DNA of 64,000 bases from Azospirillaceae bacterium (GCA_031291675.1 JARLIO010000011.1:29846-93845), one strand, 5' to 3'. Counted from the stretch's first letter, positions 16,134-25,221 are shown. Translations and numbers: made by a program. The notes: a model not told the origin generated them from the letters alone.

Positions 16134-16793
16134 TCAGCGAGCCACGGCGCCATCGATCAGCGCCTCGGCCACCGCGAGCAGGGCGATGGCCGGACCGCCC
16201 GGACCAAAGGTCTGGCTGCTGGCGTAAGCGCCTTCCAGCAGCAGCAGCAGGCCATCCCCCAGGGCGACCGGATCCCGCGCCACCAGCCGCGCCGCCATCT
16301 GCCGCAGTCGCTGACGCAGTTGCCGTTTGTTGGCTTCGGCAACCTGTCGGCCGGGATGGTTGGCATCGGGGAATTCGATTGCCGCGTTGGTAAAAGGGCA
16401 GCCCCGATATCCCGGGCGCAACGCCAGACCCATGACCCGTTCGAACAGGGCCCGGATCTGCGCCCGGGGGTCCCCGTCATGCTGCGCGACGATCCGGTCC
16501 CAAGAGCGCCAATAATTCGCGTCGGCATCCTCGAGATAGGCCCCGACCAGCGCATCCTTGGAGCCGAAATGGCGATACAGGCTCATCTTGGTGACGCCGG
16601 CCCGCTCAACGACGGCCTCGACGCCAACGGCCCGGATGCCGTCCCGGTAAAACAACTCCCTGGCAGCATCCAGGACCCGATCCCGCGCCGGACGAACGCC
16701 GGTCGACTCGGGATCCGGAGCCGCCTGGGCTGACGTCCCCCCGGCATCGGCCCCCGCGCCGCCAGCCGCCTGACCCACAGCATCCTCTGTCAC
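16134..16793 (-). CDS. TetR family transcriptional regulator
   Basis: A 219-residue regulator. After a 40-residue Ala/Gly-rich leader comes the TetR helix-turn-helix (RVLDAARELFYRDGIRAVGV, then VVERAGVTKMSLYRHFGSKD), followed by an all-helical ligand domain (YWRSWDRIVAQHDGDPRAQI, GYRGCPFTNAAIEFPD, and a C-terminal dimerisation helix). Start GTG 16793 is taken because GGGAGG and GGAAA lie just upstream; the frame stays open far beyond, but that part is antisense to the MFS gene. Two TetR-type palindromes lie in its promoter, and the MFS gene is divergent, so it probably represses both. Confidence 0.87.
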   Translation of the reverse strand: MTEDAVGQAAGGAGADAGGTSAQAAPDPESTGVRPARDRVLDAARELFYRDGIRAVGVEAVVERAGVTKMSLYRHFGSKDALVGAYLEDADANYWRSWDRIVAQHDGDPRAQIRALFERVMGLALRPGYRGCPFTNAAIEFPDANHPGRQVAEANKRQLRQRLRQMAARLVARDPVALGDGLLLLLEGAYASSQTFGPGGPAIALLAVAEALIDGAVAR

Positions 16794-16833
16794 AGCGCTT
16801 TCCGCCCTCCCGAGCAAATTCCTCTTGAAATGA

Positions 16834-16879
16834 GACCGACCGGTCCGTACCTTCACGAGCAAGATACCGACCGGTTGGT
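16834..16879. promoter_or_regulatory. Two TetR-type operators
   Basis: GACCGACCGGTC (16834-16845) and ACCGACCGGTTGGT (16866-16879) are both palindromes centred on an ACCGGT-like core, with centres 33 bases apart (about three helical turns). They closely resemble NemR-like operators (AGACCGACCGGTCT). They lie 41-86 bases upstream of the tetR start and about 100-140 bases upstream of the MFS start. Confidence 0.75.
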
Positions 16880-16976
16880 CGCATGCCTTTTGTAGTTCAT
16901 TGACGCCCGGCTGTCCATCCTGCGCATCGTCACGCCGATGCCGGCAAGAGGCGGCCGACAACCCGAGGAGTCGGAC

Positions 16977-18269
16977 ATGCCCGGTATTTCCCGTGCCGTC
17001 CAGGCCATCACCGGTCACAAACTGCATTATGCCTGGATCGTTGTCGGCCTGACCTTCCTGGTGATGCTGACCGCGGCGGGAATCCGGGCGACCCCCAGTG
17101 TGCTGATCGTCCCGCTGGAGCAGTCCTTGCACTGGAGCCGCGCCAGCATCTCGCTCGCGATCGCGATCAATATCGCGCTTTATGGTTTGATGGGCCCCTT
17201 CGCGGCGGCCTTGATGCAGCGCATCGGCGTGCGTCTGACCATCATCATCGCGCTCGGCCTGCTGTGTCTGGGGACCGCGATCAGCACCACGATGACCCGG
17301 CCCTGGCATATGATCCTGTTGTGGGGATTGATGGTTGGCGCCGGGACCGGAATTGTCGGCATGACCCTGGGTGCCACGATCGCTACCCGCTGGTTTGACA
17401 GGCGGCGCGGGCTGGTCATGGGTGTCCTGTCCGCCAGTTCGGCCACGGGCCAGCTGGTATTTCTGCCGGCGCTGGCCTGGATCGCCGAGACCTGGGGCTG
17501 GCGGCCGGTCTCCTGGACGATGGCCACGGTCGCGCTCCTGGCAATCCCGCTGGTGGCGCTGCTGCTGCCGGAGCGGCCCGCGCAACTGGGCCTGGCGCCG
17601 CTCGGCGGCACGCGGCAGCCGGAGTTGCCGTCAAACCAGCAAAACCCGGTGGTCGTGGCGGTGAGAATGCTGGGCCGTGCCGGCAGGTCCCGCGATTTCT
17701 GGCTGCTGTTCGCCAGCTTCTTCGTCTGCGGCGCCAGCACCAACGGCCTGATCGGCACCCACCTGATTCCCGCCTGCCTCGACGAAGGCATACCGGAGAC
17801 CGGTGGTGCCGCCTTGTTGGCGATGATGGGGATCTTCGATCTGGTGGGCACCACGGCATCGGGCTGGCTATCCGACCGCTATGACAACCGGGTCCTGTTG
17901 TTCTGGTATTACGGGTTGCGCGGCCTGTCGCTGCTGTTCCTGCCCTTCGCTTTCGGCCTGTCCTACCCCGGCCTGGCGCTGTTTGCGGTGTTTTTCGGTC
18001 TCGACTGGATCGCCACCGTTCCCCCGACCTTGCGCCTGACCACGGATGTGTTCGGCAGCCGTGACGCCCCGGTTGTCTTTGGTTGGATCCTCGCCGGTCA
18101 CCAGTTGGGCGCCGCCGCCGCGGCGTTGGAGGCCGGCATGATGCGGGCCGCGTTGGGGCGCTACCTCGAAGCCTTCATGATTTCCGGTGTGCTGTGCGTT
18201 GGCGCCGCCATCATCGTGCTGAGGATCGGGCGCGACCGGATCCCGGGCCCGGTCGAGGCGCTTTCCTGA
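16977..18269 (+). CDS. MFS transporter
   Basis: A 430-residue major facilitator with twelve predicted membrane helices in two halves joined by a central loop around residues 195-225 (Pro/Gln-rich). The loop between helices 2 and 3 (MQRIGVRL) and the corresponding loop in the second half (GWLSDRYDNRVLLF, a G-x-x-x-D-R-x-x-x-R motif A) are visible. The sequence resembles the monocarboxylate/oxalate-formate-type MFS group. The ATG at 16977 follows CCGAGGAG at a normal distance; an ATG at 16938 is less likely. It is divergent from, and probably controlled by, the neighbouring TetR regulator, suggesting efflux or uptake of that regulator's ligand. Confidence 0.85.
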   Translation: MPGISRAVQAITGHKLHYAWIVVGLTFLVMLTAAGIRATPSVLIVPLEQSLHWSRASISLAIAINIALYGLMGPFAAALMQRIGVRLTIIIALGLLCLGTAISTTMTRPWHMILLWGLMVGAGTGIVGMTLGATIATRWFDRRRGLVMGVLSASSATGQLVFLPALAWIAETWGWRPVSWTMATVALLAIPLVALLLPERPAQLGLAPLGGTRQPELPSNQQNPVVVAVRMLGRAGRSRDFWLLFASFFVCGASTNGLIGTHLIPACLDEGIPETGGAALLAMMGIFDLVGTTASGWLSDRYDNRVLLFWYYGLRGLSLLFLPFAFGLSYPGLALFAVFFGLDWIATVPPTLRLTTDVFGSRDAPVVFGWILAGHQLGAAAAALEAGMMRAALGRYLEAFMISGVLCVGAAIIVLRIGRDRIPGPVEALS

Positions 18270-18346
18270 CCCCACCGGCCCCCGGCCAAAACCAGGACCG
18301 GGCGGCAACCATTTACGGCGCGGCCGCCCGGCGTCATACTGGCACG

Positions 18347-19051
18347 ATGCATGACCCAATCGGACTCAAGGCTGAGGACACGGAGACGATCCGCGGCACC
18401 GTCCTGTTCCAGCGCCTCGGAGACCGTGGCCTGCGCGCGCTGTTGGCGCAGGCCACGGTGCGTACGCTGGATCGCGGCGCGACCCTGTTTTTGCAGGGCG
18501 AGCCGGCAGATCGCTTCTTCGTCCTGTTGCGCGGCTGGGTCAAACTATACCGCCTGGGCCGCGACGGCAGTGAGGCGGTCGTCGCCCTGGTTGGCCCCGG
18601 AGAAACCTTCGCCGAAGCGGCGGTGTTTGCCCATGGCGGCTTTCCGGTCTGCGCCCAGGCGATCGATTCGATCCGCATCCTGACGATGACCGCTGCCAGC
18701 TTCGCCCGGACCATCCGCGAGGACGAAGAGATCGCATTCGCAATGCTGGCGGCGATGTCGATGCGGTTGCGCCATCTGGTCTCGCAGGTCGAGCAACTCC
18801 AGGTGCGCCCGGCGCCCCAGCGGCTGGCTTCGTTCCTGCTGCAATTCTGCGCGGCGACGACCGGATCCGCCTCCTTCGCCCTGCCATTCGACAAGGCGCT
18901 CGCCGCCAAGCGGCTCGGGATGCAGCCCGAGACGTTTTCCCGGGCGCTGGGCAAGCTGCGCCCGCTCGGTGTCAGCGTCGACGGCCCGACATTCCTGATC
19001 GCCGACGTCGAGCGCCTGCGCGACTTTTGCAGCGAGGATGCGCAAACCTGA
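18347..19051 (+). CDS. Crp/Fnr family transcriptional regulator
   Basis: A 234-residue regulator. A cyclic-nucleotide-binding-like beta-roll occupies about residues 20-115 (LFLQGEPADRFFVLLRGWVK, then PGETFAEAAVF), followed by a long dimerisation helix (AAMSMRLRHLVSQVEQLQ) and a winged helix-turn-helix (LAAKRLGMQPETFSRALGKL). The GETFAEAAVF segment resembles the DNR/NNR branch, which senses NO through heme, rather than Fnr: no N-terminal Fe-S cysteine cluster is present. The ATG at 18347 fits domain length. No clear target operator was identified nearby. Its ligand is unknown. Confidence 0.85.
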   Translation: MHDPIGLKAEDTETIRGTVLFQRLGDRGLRALLAQATVRTLDRGATLFLQGEPADRFFVLLRGWVKLYRLGRDGSEAVVALVGPGETFAEAAVFAHGGFPVCAQAIDSIRILTMTAASFARTIREDEEIAFAMLAAMSMRLRHLVSQVEQLQVRPAPQRLASFLLQFCAATTGSASFALPFDKALAAKRLGMQPETFSRALGKLRPLGVSVDGPTFLIADVERLRDFCSEDAQT

Positions 19052-19065
19052 CGACCGGCCCGCTG

Positions 19066-22000
19066 TCACGAGGGGGGCGGCGCGTCCTTCATCTTGCGAT
19101 AGCCATTCAGGAAATCCTGAAACAGCGAAACCTCGGCAACCCGGTTCTTGATCGATTGCGCGTCACCGAGACCGGTGGCCTGGTCCGGCCGGGTCAACAG
19201 CAGGAAGGTATTGGCGTCGGGACCCGTGGCCATCGCGGTGGAAAAATCCTTGCGCAACTGGCCCAACGCCGCGGAATCGCCGGCCATCGACAAGGCGATG
19301 GCCCGATTGATCACCAACTGCGACGTCTTGAGATCCAGCGGCGGGGCGCCGGCCGCTGGCCCTGGACCGATCAGGCGTGCCAGCACCGCCGCGGACTCGG
19401 CCCACTGTCCCGCCTGCCGGGCGATATCGCTGCGCAGATACTCGGCGGGCCGGCTGTTGTCATTGGCCAGCAACTGCAACGCTTCAGCCGTCTTGCCGCT
19501 CATCGCCAGCGCCTTGGCGCGCATCGTTCGTCGTTCGGATTGCTGATCGGTGGTGAGTTCGGGGACCTCGCTTTCATCAAGAGCTTTGACCGCCAGATCC
19601 CCCTTGCCATCGAGCAACCGGATCGCCGCCAGACGGGTCCCGACTTCGCCCTTTTTCTGTCCCTGAAGCCGGAAATTGACCTGATGTTCCAGCAGGTCGC
19701 CGGCACGGTCGAGCAGGTCGATCTCGACCAGTCGCTCCGCCAGCTTGCGGATGATTTCATCGCCGTCGTCGCCGACCGGCGTCAGCTCCTTGAACTGGTC
19801 ATACAGCCCCAGAGCCTCGACCGGGTTGAGCTGCGCGGCACCGTCCTTGATGAAGATATCGCGAAATGCCGTGGTCATCTCCCCGGCGATCCCGGCCGAA
19901 CGGGGATTGTCCGGGAACAAAGCCTCGGTCTCGCGCAAGGCGGCAAAACCGGCGGGATAGTTCCCCGCCATCAGGTGCACCTGGCCCCGGCGATGCAGAA
20001 TATCGAATTCCAGGTCGTCACCGCGCCACGCGAATCGGAGCCGTTCCAACCGGACCGCGGCATCGGCTGGTTTCAGGCGTCCTTGAGCCAGGTCCAGATT
20101 GATCAGCGCCAATTCCCCGCGCACCTGATAAAGGTGATCGCTGCTGTTGGATGCGGCCTTGAACATCTCCTCGGCGCGGGAGATCTTGCCCTGCTGGCTC
20201 AGAAGGACGCCGTTGAAATATTGCACGGCCGGCAAACTGTTGGCCGACCCGCCGCTGCGGGCCGACATCCGGTTCAACAGCCGCTGGGCCTCGGTCTGAT
20301 TTCCGGTTTCGGTCGCGGCCTCGATCGCGGCCATCGCGACCCGGGTGAACAGCGGATCGGGGTAGGTGTCAAGGCGGGCCGACGACGCCCCCAGCAATTG
20401 CGCCGCGCGCCCCCATTCATGACGTTTTGCCGCGGCCACGCCCTGCCAGATCTTGACGTCGGGATATTGTTGCAAGTCCGGGTCGCTCAGGTCCTGATCA
20501 CCCTCGGCGACCATGTCGTCAAGAACGCGGGCGGCGCCACGCAATCCCTTGAAGTTGGTGTTGGTGTTGAAATCGGGATGGGCCGCGGCCAGCATATCCA
20601 TCAGCCCCACCGCCTCGGCGCCATAGCCACGGGCAAAATAGAACCGGGCCAATTCGGCCTCGGCCTGCGGCCGGGTCTCCTCGGTCGCCTTCTCGATCGT
20701 GTGCTGCAGCATCTGGCGCGCCGTCGAGAAATCCTTGGCGTCACCGTGCCGCCAGGCCTCAAGGTCGAACAGCGGGGCCGGTGCGGTATCACTGGGCGGC
20801 GCCAACGCGGCCGGGGGCGTGATTCCGGCGAAATCGGCGGCAGGCGACAATTTCAAACCACTTGCGGTTGAGATCGCGACGCCGTCGGCGGCGGCATGAA
20901 CCCCGACATTGTCTGCGGTGGGCCTGACGACGATGCCCTGGACCGCAGGCAACAGCTCGAGCTGGGCATAACTTCGCCGCTCGGTGACGGCCTGGCCGGC
21001 AACCGGTAATGTCGCGACATACAGGAGGTCGCCGACGGTCGGATCCAGCAGCGACACCACCGTGGCGGCATCTTCGGCATGGACCAGGATCCGGGCCCCG
21101 AACGGATTGTCGGGATCGGCAACGACAGGAAGCGACGCCACGGGCGGCGCCGGCGGTGCGCTCAGCGCGACCTGCCATTTCGTGTCCTGGCGCGTGACCT
21201 TGGGGACCAGCGTCGGCGGCACCGAAATGCGAAAGGCACTGACCGAAGAACTCGGTACCGCTTCGGGTTGCCCGATCTGATAACTGCCGGGGATGATGCC
21301 GATCCCGCTGGGCAACGTCAATTTGCGGTCAAACACGACGTAGAGATAGCCTGAGCGCTGGTAAACGGCGGCCGAGGATGGCTGCTGGGGATCGAAGGTC
21401 AGGACCGCGTCGGCGGTCGGGGCCGTGGCGGGCACCGCGCCCGCACCCCCGGGTCCTGCCGGCGCATTGCCGGCGCCGGCCGCCGCCGCGCCCGGTTTCG
21501 CCGCATCCAAGCTGGGCGCGGGTGCCGGGGTGGTGGGTGCCGGCGTTGCGGGCGTTGCCGGCGCCGGGGATGCCGCCGCCGCGGGCCTGGCGGCGTCGCC
21601 CCCCGCCTTGGCCGCCGCGGCCGGATCAGACGGTTTCGTTTTCCCCGGATCGGTTTTCCCCGGATCGACCAGATCAAGCACGAGGGTCCGCCCCTCGCGG
21701 GAATGCCGGACCTGGGCTCCAGCGCGCAGTGTCAGTTTGAGCTGCAACGGCGAGCTCTGGGCCTCGACAATGCGCTCGAGATTGCGCAGACGCATCCGGC
21801 CCAGCACCGCGGCATCAAGGCGCCCTGGCCGATCGAAGGTGAGCGTGACCGTGCGGTCGTCCTGGGCAACGGTGTAGCCGACCTCCCCCGGCCACGCCAG
21901 CACCAGCCGGGAAAAGCCGGGATGGCTGCCATAACGCAGGCCGATCAGCGGCACGGCGGCGGCCGGCGGCGGCGCGTTCTGAGCCCGGACGGGCACGACC

Positions 22001-22068
22001 AGGGCGATCAGCATCAGGATCAGAACCGCGCCCTGACACCAGCGGATATATGACCTAGTGGCGATCAT
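19066..22068 (-). CDS. Exported AMIN-like/TPR protein of the flagellar operon
   Basis: A 1000-residue secreted or periplasmic protein. It has an N-terminal signal or anchor (about residues 8-29), an AMIN-like beta domain (about 35-135: RYGSHPGFSRLVLAWPGEVG, VTLTFDRPGRLD, RTLVLDLVDPG), an Ala/Pro-rich linker (about 135-200), a second beta-rich domain (about 205-370), then a long series of TPR-like helical repeats to the end. The ATG at 22068 overlaps the upstream motB-like gene by 14 bases, so it is the last gene of the fliL operon. AMIN domains can contact peptidoglycan or septal structures; a scaffold for motor or stator proteins at the cell wall is an inference. It may be known as a hypothetical TPR protein in related flagellar clusters. 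Confidence 0.7.
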   Translation of the reverse strand: MIATRSYIRWCQGAVLILMLIALVVPVRAQNAPPPAAAVPLIGLRYGSHPGFSRLVLAWPGEVGYTVAQDDRTVTLTFDRPGRLDAAVLGRMRLRNLERIVEAQSSPLQLKLTLRAGAQVRHSREGRTLVLDLVDPGKTDPGKTKPSDPAAAAKAGGDAARPAAAASPAPATPATPAPTTPAPAPSLDAAKPGAAAAGAGNAPAGPGGAGAVPATAPTADAVLTFDPQQPSSAAVYQRSGYLYVVFDRKLTLPSGIGIIPGSYQIGQPEAVPSSSVSAFRISVPPTLVPKVTRQDTKWQVALSAPPAPPVASLPVVADPDNPFGARILVHAEDAATVVSLLDPTVGDLLYVATLPVAGQAVTERRSYAQLELLPAVQGIVVRPTADNVGVHAAADGVAISTASGLKLSPAADFAGITPPAALAPPSDTAPAPLFDLEAWRHGDAKDFSTARQMLQHTIEKATEETRPQAEAELARFYFARGYGAEAVGLMDMLAAAHPDFNTNTNFKGLRGAARVLDDMVAEGDQDLSDPDLQQYPDVKIWQGVAAAKRHEWGRAAQLLGASSARLDTYPDPLFTRVAMAAIEAATETGNQTEAQRLLNRMSARSGGSANSLPAVQYFNGVLLSQQGKISRAEEMFKAASNSSDHLYQVRGELALINLDLAQGRLKPADAAVRLERLRFAWRGDDLEFDILHRRGQVHLMAGNYPAGFAALRETEALFPDNPRSAGIAGEMTTAFRDIFIKDGAAQLNPVEALGLYDQFKELTPVGDDGDEIIRKLAERLVEIDLLDRAGDLLEHQVNFRLQGQKKGEVGTRLAAIRLLDGKGDLAVKALDESEVPELTTDQQSERRTMRAKALAMSGKTAEALQLLANDNSRPAEYLRSDIARQAGQWAESAAVLARLIGPGPAAGAPPLDLKTSQLVINRAIALSMAGDSAALGQLRKDFSTAMATGPDANTFLLLTRPDQATGLGDAQSIKNRVAEVSLFQDFLNGYRKMKDAPPPS

Positions 22069-22783
22069 GATCCCGCACCAATATCGCCAAAGTTGAACTG
22101 CCGGTTCCCGGTCCGGCCGGCGCCACCAGGGCCGTGATATCGCGGACAAAGCCGGTCTGGCGTAACGCCATTGTCAATCCGAGGGCCTGACTCAGTGCCT
22201 TGCGCCATCCGGCGTCATCGGCGTCCGGCGCGCTATAGCCAATCGCCTCGACGCCGTTATCCAGGCGGTCCAGGGCACCACCGAGGCGGGTCAGCATCCG
22301 TCGGCCCCGATCGGAGAGATGGCCATCGCCGTCAAACAGAGCGGATGTCGGTAGATCGATGGCAACGCGATCCGGGAGACGCCGTAACGTCGCCAGATGC
22401 AGGTCGTCATCCTCGGCGAGCTGTCGGTCAAGGATCGCGGCGAGATAGTCCAGGTTGATTGCCGGGACCGGCTTGGTCAAACGCGGCACGAACGCGGCCC
22501 CCGACGACGCGCCGGCATTCGCCGCGGGAACCGCGCCGACGCCGAGACCCGCCGTGAGTTTGCGCAACTGCGCCCGGTCCGGCTCGCTCATGGCATAAAG
22601 CAGGATGAAGAAGCTCAGCATCAGGCAGCAGAGGTCGGTGAAGCTGATCATCCAGGGCTGGCGCAACACCCGCCGTGGCGGCCGCACCGGCACCAGAGTG
22701 GGCGAGGCCCATGGTTTGGCGCCACGGCCTCGGCTGCCATTCGCGAGGCTGTCGCCGCTTGGCGGTCCGGCGTGATTAACCAT
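22055..22783 (-). CDS. MotB/OmpA-like protein with plug-type Asp
   Basis: A 242-residue single-pass membrane protein. After a basic N-terminus comes a MotB-type helix (PWMISFTDLCCLMLSFFILL, about 43-62, then YAMSE) carrying the Asp that conducts protons in MotB proteins (Asp50). A divergent OmpA-like periplasmic domain spans about 130-230 (LPTSALFDGDGHLSDRGRRM, KALSQALGLTMALRQTG). It overlaps the previous MotB-like gene by eight bases and the next TPR gene by fourteen. It is likely a stator or stator-related component. The peptidoglycan-binding motif is weak and no motA lies in the window. Confidence 0.72.
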   Translation of the reverse strand: MVNHAGPPSGDSLANGSRGRGAKPWASPTLVPVRPPRRVLRQPWMISFTDLCCLMLSFFILLYAMSEPDRAQLRKLTAGLGVGAVPAANAGASSGAAFVPRLTKPVPAINLDYLAAILDRQLAEDDDLHLATLRRLPDRVAIDLPTSALFDGDGHLSDRGRRMLTRLGGALDRLDNGVEAIGYSAPDADDAGWRKALSQALGLTMALRQTGFVRDITALVAPAGPGTGSSTLAILVRDHDRH

Positions 22784-23441
22784 GCGGCCCCCCGGCGGCG
22801 TGAACCGAGAGGATCAAGCGGATTTCCCCTGCCTGGCCGTGCTCGAGCCCCGCCGCAATCAGATCGGCCGGGACGCCGCGTCGAAACAGGGTCCGGGCGA
22901 AGGCCGCGGCGCGGCTGACCGCGAGATCATGGCCCAGCGTGGCCCCGACGGCGGTGTTGATCCCGATCAGGGCTTGCAGATCGACACGAACCCCCGCCGG
23001 AGGCTGACGCAGCGCATCGGCCAGACGGTCGAGCAGGCCGGCGCGAACCGCCAGCAACTCCGCCTGCTCAGGGTCAAAGAGCCGCTCGATCGGCAAGCGC
23101 AGAACCAGGACCGCGCCGTTGCCGGCCAGATCGACATGGGCACCCTCGATGTCGGCGCCGACCTGGGCGCCGAGGCGCTGGAACAGTGGCAGCCCTTCGC
23201 CGGGCAGGATCGCGCTGGCCTCGATCTCGGGCAGGCGGATCAGCGGCCCCCGGCCCCGCGCCGCGAATGCCGTGTCGAGACTGGCCATGACCGCCCTGAC
23301 CCGATTCTTCTGCATGCTGGACAGGGCGACCAGGGTCGCAAACACGGCGAGCATCACCAGGAACAATGACATCAACAGTGTCAACGCCCCCCGGCCCGAC
23401 GTCAAACTTTCTTCGGCCGGAGCCCGACGCGGCGGCACCAT
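22776..23441 (-). CDS. MotB/OmpA-like protein lacking the plug Asp
   Basis: A 221-residue protein with one N-terminal membrane helix (ALTLLMSLFLVMLAVFATLV, about 20-39, followed by ALSSM) similar in form to MotB, but with no Asp in or before it. The OmpA-like C-terminal domain (RLFDPEQAELLAVRAGLLDR, VSRAAAFARTLFRRGV) is better preserved than in the next gene. It begins nine bases after the cheZ-like gene and overlaps the second motB-like gene by eight, so the two probably act as a pair. Without the Asp it cannot by itself conduct protons as MotB does. It may be a structural partner. Confidence 0.68.
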   Translation of the reverse strand: MVPPRRAPAEESLTSGRGALTLLMSLFLVMLAVFATLVALSSMQKNRVRAVMASLDTAFAARGRGPLIRLPEIEASAILPGEGLPLFQRLGAQVGADIEGAHVDLAGNGAVLVLRLPIERLFDPEQAELLAVRAGLLDRLADALRQPPAGVRVDLQALIGINTAVGATLGHDLAVSRAAAFARTLFRRGVPADLIAAGLEHGQAGEIRLILSVHAAGGPHG

Positions 23442-23450
23442 GGCGTGCCC

Positions 23451-24095
23451 CTAATCCGTTCCAGACATCAGGCGATCAATCTCATTCTGATCGATCGCAA
23501 CCGCGGCCATTTGCGGTCCGTTCAACAGTGCCGCCTCGCCGACCGGCTCCGGTCCCTCGGCGGTCAAGGTCGTGATCCGTTCGACCTCCTCCCCCAATAT
23601 CGCCACCAGAAGGTCAATCTTGCGTTCGATGTGGCGCAAGGTCCGGACCACTTTGGTGATGCGCTGACCGGTAATGTCCTGGAAATTGCAAGCCTCGAAA
23701 ATCCGGGTCACCGCCCCGGTGACCGCGACACCGACGTCGGCATCGCAACGACCGGCCAGGGCCGAAATCTCATCACAACTGTCCATGATGCGATTGGTTG
23801 CATCTTCCGTTGCACCAATCACCGCATCCAGCTCATCCGTCGCGATCGGAATATCGCGGCCGCCAATCGTATCCGGCTGCAGATTGGCGATTTCGCGCTT
23901 CGAATCCTGGATATAGCGGGCCAATTCCTCCAATTCACGATAAAGTCGGCGGTCTTCCGCCGACACCGACCCGGTATCGCTGGACACCGCGAGCGACGCA
24001 ACCGCCAGCGCGACGAGATCGGGGTCGCTCAGCATGCTTTGCTGCGCCCGGGCCGTCGCCAGCCGGGCGGCGAATTCCAACTCAAATTTCCCCAT
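23451..24095 (-). CDS. CheZ-like phosphatase, copy 2, in the fliL operon
   Basis: A 214-residue helical protein with the CheZ active-site segment CNFQDITGQRITKVV (136-150), where Asp140 and Gln144 match E. coli CheZ. Its C-terminal tail AVAIDQNEIDRLM resembles both the CheZ CheY-docking tail and the CheY-binding peptide of FliM. It lies between motE and the two motB-like genes, in an operon with fliM, which places it at the motor switch. Its core pairs well with the first CheZ-like protein at 12 kb, which is longer at both ends. Confidence 0.82.
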   Translation of the reverse strand: MGKFELEFAARLATARAQQSMLSDPDLVALAVASLAVSSDTGSVSAEDRRLYRELEELARYIQDSKREIANLQPDTIGGRDIPIATDELDAVIGATEDATNRIMDSCDEISALAGRCDADVGVAVTGAVTRIFEACNFQDITGQRITKVVRTLRHIERKIDLLVAILGEEVERITTLTAEGPEPVGEAALLNGPQMAAVAIDQNEIDRLMSGTD

Positions 24096-24205
24096 GATGG
24101 TGTCGCTATTCCTTTCGGCGCGTTCCGCTCAACCGCAGGATCCCTCGGCTGGTTCGAAAATTCAAAAAAGTCAAAAACCGGCCGCGATAGCGCATGCCTT
24201 CCGCT

Positions 24206-25213
24206 TCATTGCGGTGGCAATGTCGGCAATTGGCGGCGGTCGGCAAGCTGGGTCGTGACATCCTTGGCGCGCATCGGGTCCATCGCCGCCATGATCGGGG
24301 CGGTCTTGGTCTCCTTCATGCGCTCAAATACGTTCAACAGGACCGGCATATCGAGGGTATTGAAAATACGGGCGGCATCGGTCGGCTTCATCGTCTCGTA
24401 GATCTTGACCAGACTGTCAAGCTGAGCCTGCTGTTTTTCGTCAACCGTTCCGATCAATTTCTCGATATTGGCCCGGAGATCGTTCAGCTCGGTCACTTTA
24501 CGATCAATCCGCTTCTCGGCAGCGGTCAACAGGGCTTCGCGCTCGTCCAGTTGTTGCGCCCGCTGATCCAACTCCGTCCGCCGGGTTTGCAGCCGCTTGA
24601 GAAGGTCCATCTGGACATTGCCAAAATTCGGGTCCCCGGAATCGGCACCCGCCTCCGGACTCGTGTCGCCGGTCGCGGCCTTGCCGGCCGGGGCCGCGGC
24701 CGACGGCTTGTCGGGCGACGGCTTGTCGGTCGCCGCGTCGGCGGCCGGTGCCGGTACCGGTACCGGTGTGGTCGCGGGCGCCGGTGTCGGGGCCGCGGCC
24801 GGGGTCGCCGCTTTCGCGCTGTCGATGAGGGGCGCCGTCGCCACCATCCGCCAGGTGTCACCGACCCGCATGCCCAGGACGAGAACGCCGAACACGATCA
24901 TTGTCGGCAACAAACGGAATCGGAAGCGCCACCCTCGGGCGGCGGGGGCCGGGGCTTGCGGCAACGCCCCGGCCACGCGCTGACGGCCGGCCTTGGCCCC
25001 CGAACCCGGCTTGGCCGCCGGACCCCGTGCCGCCGCCGCACCGGCCGGCGCCGGGCCGGTGCTGGCGGGTCTGGTCGGGATGGGACTGGCACCAACGGGC
25101 CGGATCGGGGCCGCACGCGGTTTTTCCCCGGATGCCGGGCCCTTGGTTGCGGCCGCGGCGCCCGAAGACGCCGAAGAACGGGGCGCGGTGTGCGGAGCCG
25201 GGGAACGAGCCAT
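24206..25213 (-). CDS. motE: MotE-like flagellar protein
   Basis: A roughly 335-residue protein. It has a disordered basic/Ala/Pro-rich N-terminus (1-95), one membrane helix (about 98-118: LLPTMIVFGVLVLGM), a second Pro/Ala-rich linker, a coiled coil (about 200-270: MDLLKRLQTRRTELDQRAQQ onward), and a C-terminal domain like the MgtE/MotE N-domain (IYETMKPTDAARIFNTLDMP, LLNVFERMKETKTAPIMAAM). Rhizobial MotE assists the periplasmic stator protein MotC. A GTG at 25219 or the ATG at 25213 could start it; AGAGG is upstream. It sits directly after the DUF6468 gene. Confidence 0.78.
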   Translation of the reverse strand: MARSPAPHTAPRSSASSGAAAATKGPASGEKPRAAPIRPVGASPIPTRPASTGPAPAGAAAARGPAAKPGSGAKAGRQRVAGALPQAPAPAARGWRFRFRLLPTMIVFGVLVLGMRVGDTWRMVATAPLIDSAKAATPAAAPTPAPATTPVPVPAPAADAATDKPSPDKPSAAAPAGKAATGDTSPEAGADSGDPNFGNVQMDLLKRLQTRRTELDQRAQQLDEREALLTAAEKRIDRKVTELNDLRANIEKLIGTVDEKQQAQLDSLVKIYETMKPTDAARIFNTLDMPVLLNVFERMKETKTAPIMAAMDPMRAKDVTTQLADRRQLPTLPPQ

Positions 25214-25221
25214 TGTCACGG

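Noticed and set aside
16794..17585. Long upstream extension of the TetR frame
   Set aside because: It runs antisense to the MFS gene and through the operator region; the product is His/Gln/Asp-rich. The GTG at 16793 with GGGAGG is a better start.
19027..20871. Plus-strand open frame of 614 codons
   Set aside because: It lies antisense to the AMIN/TPR gene, whose product has a signal peptide and repeats. The plus-strand product has no recognisable structure.
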